From positions 236,089 through 300,088 of the forward strand of contig CAWFXQ010000016.1 in the NCBI GenBank assembly GCA_963819845.1: a stretch of 64,000 nt of DNA, given 5' to 3'. This document shows, one piece after another, positions 38,097 through 47,129 of this stretch. Source of the DNA: DATAGF01 sp963819845 (GTDB lineage: Bacteria > Actinomycetota > Thermoleophilia > Miltoncostaeales > Miltoncostaeaceae). Both the position numbers and the translations under genes were made by a program. Under the pieces are notes generated by a model, which made no database searches, had not been told where the DNA came from, and saw only the letters and a list, made by a program, of their open reading frames with translations. Positions within the stretch are counted from its first letter, which is position 1. Each line of letters begins with the position of its first letter.

Positions 38097-38923
38097 CAGC
38101 GGCGGCCGAGAGTGGCGAGGCCCGTCACGGCCCAGGTGCCGAGCAGCGCCAGCAGCGCGCCGAGCGCCACCAGCGCCGGCCACAGCTCGGCCCAGCCGAG
38201 CCCGGTGAGCTCGGCGGCGCGCGAGGCCTCCAGCAGGTAGGTCACCGGGTTGACGTCGGCGACCGTCGCCAGCCACCCGCTGAGCGCGTCGCGGGGCGCG
38301 TAGGCGACCGAGGTGAAGACGGCGAGGAAGATCACCACCTGCATCAGCGGGGCGGCCTGGATCGTGCGGGTCCGCAGGGCCACGCCCATCGCCCAGCAGG
38401 CCGACGCGGCCGAGAAGGCGATGCCGAGCAGGTAGAGGGCGGCCGTGTCGAGCACCCCGGGCAGCGCGACGCCCCCGATGAGGCCGGCGATCAGCACGAC
38501 CGTGGTGGTGAAGACGCTCCGCAGCCCGGCCGCCATCAGCGGGCCGGTGATCAGCGTGATGCGCGGCGCGGGGCTCACCACCAGCCGGTCGACGAAGCCG
38601 CCCTCGATGTCGCGCGCGAGCGTCATGCCGGCGTTCATGCCGGCGAAGCCGGCGCCCATCACCAGGGCGAGCGGGATGGTGAACGCGAGGTAGGAGGCCC
38701 CGTCGAAGGCCGGTAGCAGCGAGATGCCGCGGAAGGCGCCGGCCGTGGCGATGAGGATGAAGAGCGGCATGATCAGCGACGGCAGGAACACCGACGGCAT
38801 CCGCCGCACGAGGATGAGGCTGCGCCAGGCGAGCCCGGCGCTCACGGCCAGCGCGCGCCTGACGTTCGCGGCCGACGAGCGCCGGCCGCCGCGGAGAGCG
38901 GCCGCGTGCGAGGAGGCGCTCAT
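38096..38923 (-). CDS. ABC-2 type permease (DrrB-like)
   Basis: 275 residues, six predicted helices. ABC-2 motifs: PSVFLPSLIMPLFILIATAG, DIEGGFVDRLVVSPAPRITL and NPVTYLLEASRAAELTG. These match daunorubicin-type exporter permeases. ATG 38923 overlaps the preceding permease stop as ATGA; an upstream start would intrude further. It is the second of two permease genes in the operon. Confidence 0.9.
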   Translation of the reverse strand: MSASSHAAALRGGRRSSAANVRRALAVSAGLAWRSLILVRRMPSVFLPSLIMPLFILIATAGAFRGISLLPAFDGASYLAFTIPLALVMGAGFAGMNAGMTLARDIEGGFVDRLVVSPAPRITLITGPLMAAGLRSVFTTTVVLIAGLIGGVALPGVLDTAALYLLGIAFSAASACWAMGVALRTRTIQAAPLMQVVIFLAVFTSVAYAPRDALSGWLATVADVNPVTYLLEASRAAELTGLGWAELWPALVALGALLALLGTWAVTGLATLGRR

Positions 38924-39698
38924 GAGCTCGCCGCCAGCCGGCGGTGGAACGCCACGAAGCACGCGGTCACGGCGACGGCCGCCAGCGCGATCACCGCGCC
39001 GAGGCCGATCAGCGTGGGCCGCAGGTCGACCCCGACGATCACGAGGTCGCGCATCGCCTCCACCAGGTACGAGATCGGGTTGAGGTCGGCGACCGTGCGG
39101 AACCAGCCCGTCATGGTCTCGCGGGGGAAGAACGCCGACGAGAAGAAGAGCAGGGCGAAGAACAGCGGGAAGGTCCCCTGCACCGCCTCCGCCGAGCCGG
39201 TGCGCAGCGCGAGGTAGACGCCCAGGCCACTCACGGCGACCGCCATCAGGCAGGCCAGGACCAGCAGGATCGCGACGCCCGTCACGCCGCCCTCGACGCG
39301 GGCGCCGAAGGCGATCCCGATCGCCAGGAAGAGGAGGGTCTGGACCATCGCCAGGCTGACGCCGCCCGCGAGGCGGCCGGCGAGGATCGCCGTCCGCGAG
39401 ACCGGCGAGGCGACCAGGCGGTCGAAGAAGCCGCCCTCGATGTCGAGGGCGAAGGCCGATCCCGCGCTGGTCCCGCCGATGAGGATGCCCTGGACGATCG
39501 CCCCGGCCAGCGCGAAGTCGATGAACCCCCGCACCGGCGGGAAGCCGGGGATGGCGCCCGGCGCGTCGCCGAACGACGCCGTGAAGATCGCCATCAGGAT
39601 CAGCGGGAAGAAGAGGCTCGGGAAGAGGGCCTGAGGCGTCCGGACCGTGCCCATGACCGAGCGCCAGGCCAGCGCTCCGGTCTGCCGCAGCGCCAGCG

Positions 39699-39702
<4 letters not shown>
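38920..39702 (-). CDS. ABC-2 type permease (DrrB-like)
   Basis: 260 residues with six helices. It shows PQALFPSLFFPLILMAIFTA, the conserved DIEGGFFDRLVASPVSRTAI and NPISYLVEAMRDLVIVGVDL. It is a homologue of the next permease, so the transporter is probably a heterodimer. GTG 39702 overlaps the ATPase stop as GTGA, showing translational coupling. Confidence 0.9.
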
Positions 39703-40688
<986 letters not shown>

Positions 40689-40765
40689 CGCTCACCTCCG
40701 CTCGTGGCCCGAACGGCAGGCTAGCGCGGCTTCAGGCGCCCCGGCCCGGCCGCTACCATCGCCGG

Positions 40766-41125
40766 ATGGCCGCCGACCCGACACGGGACGCCGACCCCGC
40801 CGCCCGCCTGAAGCGGCTCCGAGACGAGGTGGTGGCCGCGCTGGAGCAGCGCGACCTGGCCCGCGACGCCGAGGAGCGCGGGGACGGGCACCACCACCCG
40901 GCCGAGGCGGCGACCGACGCCGACCTCCGCGAGCGGGAGCTGCGCGAGCAGCTGCGCTGGCGCCAGCGCGAGGAGAGGCTGCGCGCCGCGCTCGAGGCCA
41001 TCGAGGCGGGGACCTACGGCGTCTGCGTGGACTGCGGCGCCGAGATCCCGGAGGGGCGGCTCAGGGCGCTGCCGGACGCCGTGCGCTGCGTGCCCTGCCA
41101 GCGGGTCGCCTCGCGGCGCCCGTAG
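40766..41125 (+). CDS. DksA/TraR-type C4 zinc-finger protein
   Basis: 119 residues. An N-terminal coiled coil (LREQLRWRQREERLRAALEA) leads into IEAGTYGVCVDCGAEIPEGR and ALPDAVRCVPCQRVASRR, the four-Cys zinc finger of the family. DksA-type proteins bind the RNA polymerase secondary channel and work with ppGpp. The DxxDxA acidic tip is not obvious here. ATG 40766 is 6 nt after TACCAT (40754-40759). The 3' end overlaps ctaA on the other strand. Confidence 0.88.
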   Translation: MAADPTRDADPAARLKRLRDEVVAALEQRDLARDAEERGDGHHHPAEAATDADLRERELREQLRWRQREERLRAALEAIEAGTYGVCVDCGAEIPEGRLRALPDAVRCVPCQRVASRRP

Positions 41126-42012
41126 GGCTCGGTACGCACCCGGGCCACCCCCCGGCAGGCGGCGACGATCACGGCCCAGACCAGGGCGGCCGTGCTGACG
41201 TGGAAGACGACGACCTCCCAGGGGAGGCCGTTGCGGTACTGGTACTCGCCCAGGCCGATCTGGATCGCCAGGAGCGGCACCGCGGCGAGCGCCAGGCCCC
41301 GCGTGAGGCGGTCGGCCCCGCCCTCGCGCCAGACCCATGCGACGAGCACCAGCGCCAGGGCGGTGAAGACGACGGCGGCCCGCACGTGCACGCGCATCGC
41401 CAGCAGCAGGTCGCCGAAGCGCGCGGTCACGTCGTCGTCGCCCGAGTGGGGGCCCGCGGCGGTGACGACGGCGCCCGTGACCAGCACGACGGCGGCCGAC
41501 AGCGCCACCACGACCGCCAGCGGGCCGCGCCGGCGGTCCCAGCGGCGCTCGATCCCCCGCGCCCAGTCGCGGGCCCGCAGCGCCAGCGCGGTGCCGCACG
41601 CCAGGGCGATCATCGACAGCAGGAAGTGCGACCCCACCGCCAGCGGGTGCAGCCCGGTGAGCACCGTCACGGCCCCGAGGGGCGCCTGGAGCGCCGAGGC
41701 GAGGGCGATCGCGGCGGACCAGCGCCGCAGGGCGGCGGGCGCCCCCGGCATGCGCCGCGCGACGACCCACGTCAGCACCGCGACGGCCACCACGGCGCCG
41801 GAGAGGAGCCGGTTGGAGTACTCGATCAGCTCGTGGCCGGCCTGAGCGGGCACGACCCCCCCGTTGCACAGGGGCCAGTCGGGACAGCCGAGCCCGGAGG
41901 CAGTCAGCCGCACGACGGCGCCGCTCGGCACGATCACCCAGAGCAGGGCGAGGGCGACGAGGGCGAGGCGCGCGAAGGGCTCCGGGGCGCGCAGGGCGCG
42001 GATCATGCGCAT
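41014..42012 (-). CDS. ctaA: Heme A synthase (CtaA/COX15)
   Basis: 332 residues, about eight helices. Motifs: VVRLTASGLGCPDWPLCNGG, HELIEYSNRLLSGAVVAVAV, LGAVTVLTGLHPLAVGSHFL and VFHVSTAALVWAVIVAACRG. The paired histidines in ExxxR/H-loop positions are the expected heme ligands. It oxidises heme O to heme A for cytochrome oxidase. The last ~37 residues (GRREATRWQGTQRTASGSA) lie over the dksA-like gene on the other strand and look non-native. ATG 42012 is 8 nt after TACGAT. Confidence 0.9.
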   Translation of the reverse strand: MRMIRALRAPEPFARLALVALALLWVIVPSGAVVRLTASGLGCPDWPLCNGGVVPAQAGHELIEYSNRLLSGAVVAVAVLTWVVARRMPGAPAALRRWSAAIALASALQAPLGAVTVLTGLHPLAVGSHFLLSMIALACGTALALRARDWARGIERRWDRRRGPLAVVVALSAAVVLVTGAVVTAAGPHSGDDDVTARFGDLLLAMRVHVRAAVVFTALALVLVAWVWREGGADRLTRGLALAAVPLLAIQIGLGEYQYRNGLPWEVVVFHVSTAALVWAVIVAACRGVARVRTEPYGRREATRWQGTQRTASGSALSRPSGISAPQSTQTP

Positions 42013-42066
42013 GGGCGGTCATCGTAGCCCCGTCGCCCCGCCCGGCGGCGGTGTCAGACTCCCCCG

Positions 42067-42633
42067 ATGGCGCGGTCCGACGACCCCCCCGCGGCGCCGC
42101 CGGCCGCGGCCGCGGCCCCGTCGCGGCGCCGGCGCATCGGCCTGGTTGCGGGCGTCGCGATCATCGCCGTGGCCATCGCCGTGGCCGTCGCGTTCGGCCT
42201 CTCCGAGGGCGACGACGCGGGGGGGCTGGTGGCCGACGTGGCCGTGGCCCAGGGCGGCGAGAGCGAGGCGCCGCCGCCGGCGGCCCTGCCCGACGCCTCC
42301 GCCGGCGAGGGGTTCCCCGAGATCGCCCTGCGGGCCGGCTGGGCGCCGGTCGGCGCCCGGGCCGACCGGGTGGGTGGCGTCACGGTCACGACGGTCTTCT
42401 GGGGCCGGCAGGGGCGCCGGATCGCCCACACGGTCCTGCCAGGCGGTTCCGCGCCCCCGCCGTCCGGGGCCGGCCGCACCGGCCGGCGCGGCGTGCTTCT
42501 GCACGGCTTCGAGGCCGGCCCGCGGACGGCGGTCACGTGGACCGAGGACGGGCGCACGTCGGTGATCTCGGCCGTCGTCGTCGGCCGGGGCGCGCTCTAC
42601 GACCTCGCCGGCGGTCCGGCCCGCCGCCCGTGA
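42067..42633 (+). CDS. Membrane-anchored extracytoplasmic protein of unknown function
   Basis: 188 residues. A Pro/Ala-rich start and RRRR precede one membrane helix (IGLVAGVAIIAVAIAVAVAF). An outside domain follows: GFPEIALRAGWAPVGARADR, VGGVTVTTVFWGRQGRRIAH, HGFEAGPRTAVTWTEDGRTS. The outside part resembles a small beta-rich sensor/anti-sigma C-terminal domain, but no anti-sigma motif is present. ATG 42067 is 6 nt after CAGACT. Its stop overlaps the copper gene start as GTGA, so a link with copper handling is likely. Confidence 0.65.
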   Translation: MARSDDPPAAPPAAAAAPSRRRRIGLVAGVAIIAVAIAVAVAFGLSEGDDAGGLVADVAVAQGGESEAPPPAALPDASAGEGFPEIALRAGWAPVGARADRVGGVTVTTVFWGRQGRRIAHTVLPGGSAPPPSGAGRTGRRGVLLHGFEAGPRTAVTWTEDGRTSVISAVVVGRGALYDLAGGPARRP

Positions 42634-43937
42634 GCCCGCGCGGGGCCTTCGCCGCGGCGGCCGTCGTCGCGGGTGCGCTCGTGGCGCCCGGGGCGGCGGC
42701 GGGCCACGCCGAGGAGCGGGTCGTGGAGGTGGGCCCTCGCCAGGTGAGGATCGCCCTGTCGTCGCCCGTCGAGGAGCCCTTCCTGGCGGTCGAGGCGCGC
42801 GACCGGGCCGGGCGGGTCGTCTCCGGGCCCGCGCGGCGCGACCCGCGGGACGCGCGCGTGGTCACCGCTCCCCTGGCGCGCCCGGCGGAGGTGGCGGTCG
42901 TGCGCTGGCGGGCGCTGTCGCGGGACGGGCACCCCTCGGGCACCGCGGACGATGGGGCCCTCGGGGTGGTCGCGCGCCTGCTCCTGCTGGTGGCGCCGAT
43001 CGGGCTGCTGGGGCTGGTCGCGCTGGCCGCCGGGGTCGTGGAGCCGGCCGTGCGCACGGGAGGCGTCGCGCCGCCCGCGCGGCCTCCGGGCGAGGCCGAG
43101 GGCTTCCGCGGCCGGGCGGAGGAGGCGCTGGCGGGGCGTGCCCGCGCGTGGTGGGCCGCCTGGTGGGCGCTGGTCGCCGCCGGCGCGGCCGGGCTGGCCC
43201 TCTGGCCGGCCGCGGTGCTCCGGGGCCTGGGTGAGGGGCCCGGGGGCCTCGGCACCCTGCTGCTCGACACGCGGGCGGGGACGGCCTGGTGGGCGCAGGC
43301 GGGGGCGCTGGCGGCGGCGGCTCTGGCCGGCCTCGCGCTGCGGGGCCGGGGGGTCCCGGCCGGGGCGGTCGCGGCGCTGGCCCTCGGGCTGCCCCCGGCC
43401 GCCGCGCTGCTGGCGATCAGCTGGGCCGGTCACGCCTCGGGCGGCGGCGACCGCACCGCCAACATCGTCATCGACGCCCTCCACAACCTGGCCACCGCGG
43501 CCTGGCTCGGCGGGCTGCTCGGGCTCGCCGTGCTCGCGCTGCCCGCGGCCCGGTCGCTTCCGCCCGCCGACCGCGTGCGCCTGGGCGCGGGCGTGGTGGT
43601 GCGGTTCTCGGCCGTTGCCCTGACGGCCGTCGCCGCGCTCGTCGTGACGGGCGTGTATCGCGCGCTGGCCGAGCTCGGATCGGCGGGGGAGATCCTCGAC
43701 ACGGCCTACGGCCGGGCGCTGCTGGTCAAGCTGTGCATCTTCGCCGTCCTCCTGACGGGCGGCGCCTACAACCGGCTGGTCGCCCACCCGCGCCTGGAGC
43801 GGGCGGCCCTGGGCCTCGATCCCGACGACCGGGGCGCGAGCCGGGCGCTGCGGGTCAGCGTGACCGCGGAGCTGGCGCTGGCCGCGGCGCTCATGGTGAG
43901 CGTCGCCGTGCTGGTGAGCCTGCCGCCACCCGGCTGA
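42630..43937 (+). CDS. CopC-CopD fusion, copper resistance/import protein
   Basis: 435 residues. A signal peptide ends AAAGHAEERVVEV, so His near the new N-terminus could bind Cu(II) as in CopC. The CopC-like domain (~90 residues, HPSGTADDGALG at its end) is shorter than usual and lacks the standard H-x-H-type end loop. The CopD part has about eight helices with WAGHASGGGDRTANIVIDAL and HNLATAAWLGGLLGLAVLAL, then TGVYRALAELGS and LLVKLCIFAVLLTGGAYNRL. It fits YcnJ-type copper uptake. GTG 42630 overlaps the preceding stop. Confidence 0.85.
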   Translation: MSPRGAFAAAAVVAGALVAPGAAAGHAEERVVEVGPRQVRIALSSPVEEPFLAVEARDRAGRVVSGPARRDPRDARVVTAPLARPAEVAVVRWRALSRDGHPSGTADDGALGVVARLLLLVAPIGLLGLVALAAGVVEPAVRTGGVAPPARPPGEAEGFRGRAEEALAGRARAWWAAWWALVAAGAAGLALWPAAVLRGLGEGPGGLGTLLLDTRAGTAWWAQAGALAAAALAGLALRGRGVPAGAVAALALGLPPAAALLAISWAGHASGGGDRTANIVIDALHNLATAAWLGGLLGLAVLALPAARSLPPADRVRLGAGVVVRFSAVALTAVAALVVTGVYRALAELGSAGEILDTAYGRALLVKLCIFAVLLTGGAYNRLVAHPRLERAALGLDPDDRGASRALRVSVTAELALAAALMVSVAVLVSLPPPG

Positions 43938-43954
43938 TCGCTAGCATCGAGGTC

Positions 43955-44236
43955 GTGATCGACGACGCCACCGTCCACCACGTCGCCCGCCTCGCGCGCC
44001 TGCGGCTCGAGCCCGACGAGGAGTCGCGAATGCACGACGAGCTGTCGGGGATCCTCGACCACATCGACCGCATCCAGGCCCTCGACCTGGACGGCGTGCC
44101 GCCGACCACCCACGTGATCCCGCTCCAGAACGTGTGGCGCGACGACGACCCGCGCCCCGGGCTGACCCAGCAGGAGGCACTCCGCGAGGCGCCCGAGGTC
44201 GTCGAGGGCAAGTTCGCCGTCCCGCGGTTCGATTGA
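43955..44236 (+). CDS. gatC: Asp-tRNA(Asn)/Glu-tRNA(Gln) amidotransferase subunit C
   Basis: 93 residues, standard length. ATVHHVARLARLRLEPDEES, LSGILDHIDRIQALDLDGVP and a C-terminal APEVVEGKFAVPRF are diagnostic. It bridges GatA and GatB. GTG 43955 is 7 nt after TAGCAT (43942-43947), so gatCAB-lig probably begins with a leaderless mRNA. The gatA start overlaps its stop. Confidence 0.95.
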   Translation: MIDDATVHHVARLARLRLEPDEESRMHDELSGILDHIDRIQALDLDGVPPTTHVIPLQNVWRDDDPRPGLTQQEALREAPEVVEGKFAVPRFD

Positions 44237-45675
44237 CGCCGCTCCACGAGATGACGGCCGAGCGGGCCGTGGCGACGCTTCACTCCGGCGAGGCGAGCGC
44301 CGCCGAGATGGTCGACGCCGCCCTCGCCCGGGCCGAGGACGACCCGTGGGGGTCGTTCCTCGCCGTCGACGCCGAGGCGGCGCGCGCCCGCGCCCGCGAG
44401 ATCGACGCCGCGCCGCGGCGCCCGCCGCTGGGGGGCGTGCCGATCGCGATCAAGGACGCCCTCTCGACGCGCGACCTCACCACCACGGCCGGCTCGCGGA
44501 TCCTCGAGGGCTTCCGCCCGCTGTACACGGCCACCTGCGTCGAGCGGCTCGAGCGCGCCGGCGCGGTCGTCATCGGCAAGACCAACATGGACGAGTTCGC
44601 GATGGGCTCGAGCACCGAGAACTCGGCCTACCAGCTCACGCGGAACCCCTGGGACCGGGAGCGCGTACCGGGTGGGTCGAGCGGCGGCTCGGCCGCCGCC
44701 GTCGCCGCCTACCAGGCGCCCTGGGCGCTCGGCAGCGACACCGGCGGCTCGATCCGCCAGCCGGCGGCCCTGTGCGGGATCGTCGGCATGAAGCCGACGT
44801 ACGGGGCCGTCTCGCGCTACGGCCTGATCGCCTTCGCGTCGTCGCTCGACCAGGTGGGCCCCTTCGGCCGGACCGTGCGCGACGCCGCGCTGCTGCTATC
44901 GCACATCGTGGGGCGCGACGAGATGGACTCGACGTCCCTCGACTGGACCGAGCCGGTGCGCCTGCCCGAGGCCGCCCGCCTCGACGGGCTGCGCGTCGGC
45001 GTCGTCGACGAGCTGATGGCCGACGGCGTGGACCCGGGCGTGCGGGCGGCGGTGGACGCGGCCCTGGCGAGCATCGAGGAGCTCGGTGGCGCGGTCGAGC
45101 GCGTGAGCCTCGCATCGACCGAGCACGGCGTCGCGACGTACTACCTGATCGCCCCGGCCGAGTGCTCCTCGAACCTGGCGCGCTTCGACGGCATCCGCTA
45201 CGGGCCCCGGTTCGGCGACGCGCAGGACATCCTGGAGCACTACGAGGCGACCCGCGGGACCGGCTTCGGGCCCGAGGTCAAGCGCCGGATCATGCTCGGC
45301 ACCTTCGCCCTCGCCTCGGGCTACTACGACGCCTACTACCTCCGCGCGCAGAAGGTCCGCACCCTGATCCGGCGCGACTTCGACGCCGCCTTCGCGCGGG
45401 TCGACCTGATCGTCTCGCCCACGTCGCCGACGGTGGCCTTCCGCCTGGGCGAGCGCGTGCAGGACCCGCTGGCGATGTACCTGTCGGATGTCTGCACGAT
45501 CCCCTCGAGCCTGGCCGGGCTGCCGTCGATCTCGATCCCGTGCGGCCTCGCCGACGGCCTGCCGGTGGGCCTGCAGCTCGTCGGCCCCGCGTTCAGCGAG
45601 AACCGCCTGCTCGACGCGGCCCACGCCCTCGAGGGGGCGATCGGCTTCGACCCGCGGCCGCCGGGGGTCCTGTGA
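44233..45675 (+). CDS. gatA: Asp/Glu-tRNA amidotransferase subunit A (amidase)
   Basis: 480 residues. The amidase triad is visible: Lys in GVPIAIKDALSTRD, Ser in GGSSGGSAAAVAAYQAPWAL and the nucleophile Ser in GSDTGGSIRQPAALCGIVG. It releases ammonia from glutamine or asparagine for transamidation. TTG 44233 overlaps the gatC stop and gives the usual N-terminus; ATG at 44251 is an alternative. gatB follows with a GTGA overlap. Confidence 0.96.
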   Translation: MTPLHEMTAERAVATLHSGEASAAEMVDAALARAEDDPWGSFLAVDAEAARARAREIDAAPRRPPLGGVPIAIKDALSTRDLTTTAGSRILEGFRPLYTATCVERLERAGAVVIGKTNMDEFAMGSSTENSAYQLTRNPWDRERVPGGSSGGSAAAVAAYQAPWALGSDTGGSIRQPAALCGIVGMKPTYGAVSRYGLIAFASSLDQVGPFGRTVRDAALLLSHIVGRDEMDSTSLDWTEPVRLPEAARLDGLRVGVVDELMADGVDPGVRAAVDAALASIEELGGAVERVSLASTEHGVATYYLIAPAECSSNLARFDGIRYGPRFGDAQDILEHYEATRGTGFGPEVKRRIMLGTFALASGYYDAYYLRAQKVRTLIRRDFDAAFARVDLIVSPTSPTVAFRLGERVQDPLAMYLSDVCTIPSSLAGLPSISIPCGLADGLPVGLQLVGPAFSENRLLDAAHALEGAIGFDPRPPGVL

Positions 45676-47129
45676 CCGGCGTCGCCTGGGAGCCGGTCAT
45701 CGGCCTGGAGATCCACGTCCAGCTCGCGACCCGCACCAAGATGTTCTGCGGCTGCGAGCTGAGCTTCGGCGACCCGCCCAACACGCACACCTGCCCGGTC
45801 TGCCTCGCCCACCCCGGCGCGCTGCCGGTGACCAACGTCGAGGCGCTGCGGCTCGGCATCCTGGCCGGCCTCGCCCTGGGCTGCCGGGTCCCCGGGGTCT
45901 CGGAGTTCCACCGCAAGAACTACTTCTATCCGGACCTGTCGAAGGCGTACCAGGTGTCGCAGTACGACGAGCCGCTCTGCGTGGACGGCAGCTTCCGCGT
46001 CCTGCGGCCCGACGGCAGCGAGCTGACGGTCGGCATCACCCGGGCCCACCTCGAGGAGGACGCGGCCAAGCTGGTGCACGTCGGCGCGGGCGGGCGGCGG
46101 GCCGGGGCCGAGGCGTCGGGCGTCGACTTCAACCGCGGCGGCACTCCGCTGCTCGAGATCGTCACCGAGCCCGACCTGCGCTCGGCCGCCGACGCGGCCG
46201 CCTTCCTGCGCCAGCTGCGCCAGACCCTGCGCCGACTGGACGTGAGCGACTGCAACATGGAGGAGGGCTCGCTGCGCGCGGACGCCAACGTCAGCGTGCG
46301 GCCGGTGGGCCACGACGGGCTCGGGACCAAGGCCGAACTGAAGAACATGAACAGCTTCCGCTTCCTGGAGCGCGGCATCGACGCCGAGATCGCCCGCCAG
46401 GCCGCGCTGCTCGACGCCGGCGAGCGGGTGGTCCAGGAGACCCTCCACTTCGACCCCGACAGCGGCGAGATCCACCCCCTGCGAAGCAAGGAGGAGGCGC
46501 ACGACTACCGGTACTTCCCCGAGCCCGACCTCGTGCCGATGGCGCCCGACCCGGCCTGGGTCGAGGAGCTGGGCGCGGGGCTGCCCGAGCTGCCGGTCGA
46601 CCGCCGGCGCCGCTGGGCCTCGGAGCTGGGGCTCACCTACGAGGACGCCGAGGTGCTCTCGGAGACGGCCGAGCTGGGCGACTACTTCGAGGCCGTGGCC
46701 GCGCGCGCCGACCCCAAGGCGGCGGCCAACTGGATCCGCGGCGAGCTGCGCGCCCGGCTCCGCGAGGCCGGGCAGGAGCCGTGGGAGAGCCGGGTGACGC
46801 CGGACCTGCTGGCCGAGCTGGTCGGCCTGCGCGAGGACCGCACGCTGTCCGAGCCCGCCGCCAAGGAGGTGCTGGCCGAGGTCGTCCGCACCGGCGCCGC
46901 GCCCCGCGCGGTGGTCGAGGAGCGCGGGCTGGGACAGATCTCCGACGACGGCGAGCTGTCGGCCCTGGTCGAGCGCCTGCTGGCCGACAACCCGGCCCAG
47001 GCCGACCAGCTCCGGGGCGGCAAGGACAAGCTGGTGGGCTACTTCGTCGGCCAGGCGATGAAGGCGACCGGCGGCCGCGCCGACCCGGCGCGGGTGGGCC
47101 AGATCGTGCGCGAGAAGGCCGGCGTGTAA
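45672..47129 (+). CDS. gatB: Asp/Glu-tRNA amidotransferase subunit B
   Basis: 485 residues. WEPVIGLEIHVQLATRTKMF, the zinc-site cysteines CGCELSFGD and NTHTCPVCLAHPGALP, FHRKNYFYPDLSKAYQVSQY and the C-terminal YqeY-like domain (LVGYFVGQAMKATGGRADPA) are all present. It phosphorylates and transamidates mischarged tRNA. GTG 45672 overlaps the gatA stop. Presence of GatCAB implies indirect Gln-tRNA and/or Asn-tRNA formation. Confidence 0.96.
   Translation: MTGVAWEPVIGLEIHVQLATRTKMFCGCELSFGDPPNTHTCPVCLAHPGALPVTNVEALRLGILAGLALGCRVPGVSEFHRKNYFYPDLSKAYQVSQYDEPLCVDGSFRVLRPDGSELTVGITRAHLEEDAAKLVHVGAGGRRAGAEASGVDFNRGGTPLLEIVTEPDLRSAADAAAFLRQLRQTLRRLDVSDCNMEEGSLRADANVSVRPVGHDGLGTKAELKNMNSFRFLERGIDAEIARQAALLDAGERVVQETLHFDPDSGEIHPLRSKEEAHDYRYFPEPDLVPMAPDPAWVEELGAGLPELPVDRRRRWASELGLTYEDAEVLSETAELGDYFEAVAARADPKAAANWIRGELRARLREAGQEPWESRVTPDLLAELVGLREDRTLSEPAAKEVLAEVVRTGAAPRAVVEERGLGQISDDGELSALVERLLADNPAQADQLRGGKDKLVGYFVGQAMKATGGRADPARVGQIVREKAGV

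Noticed and set aside
41014..41125. Interpreting the ctaA C-terminal tail as a regulatory extension
   Set aside because: The tail is simply the reverse complement of the conserved zinc-finger codons of the dksA-like gene, so independent selection on it is unlikely.
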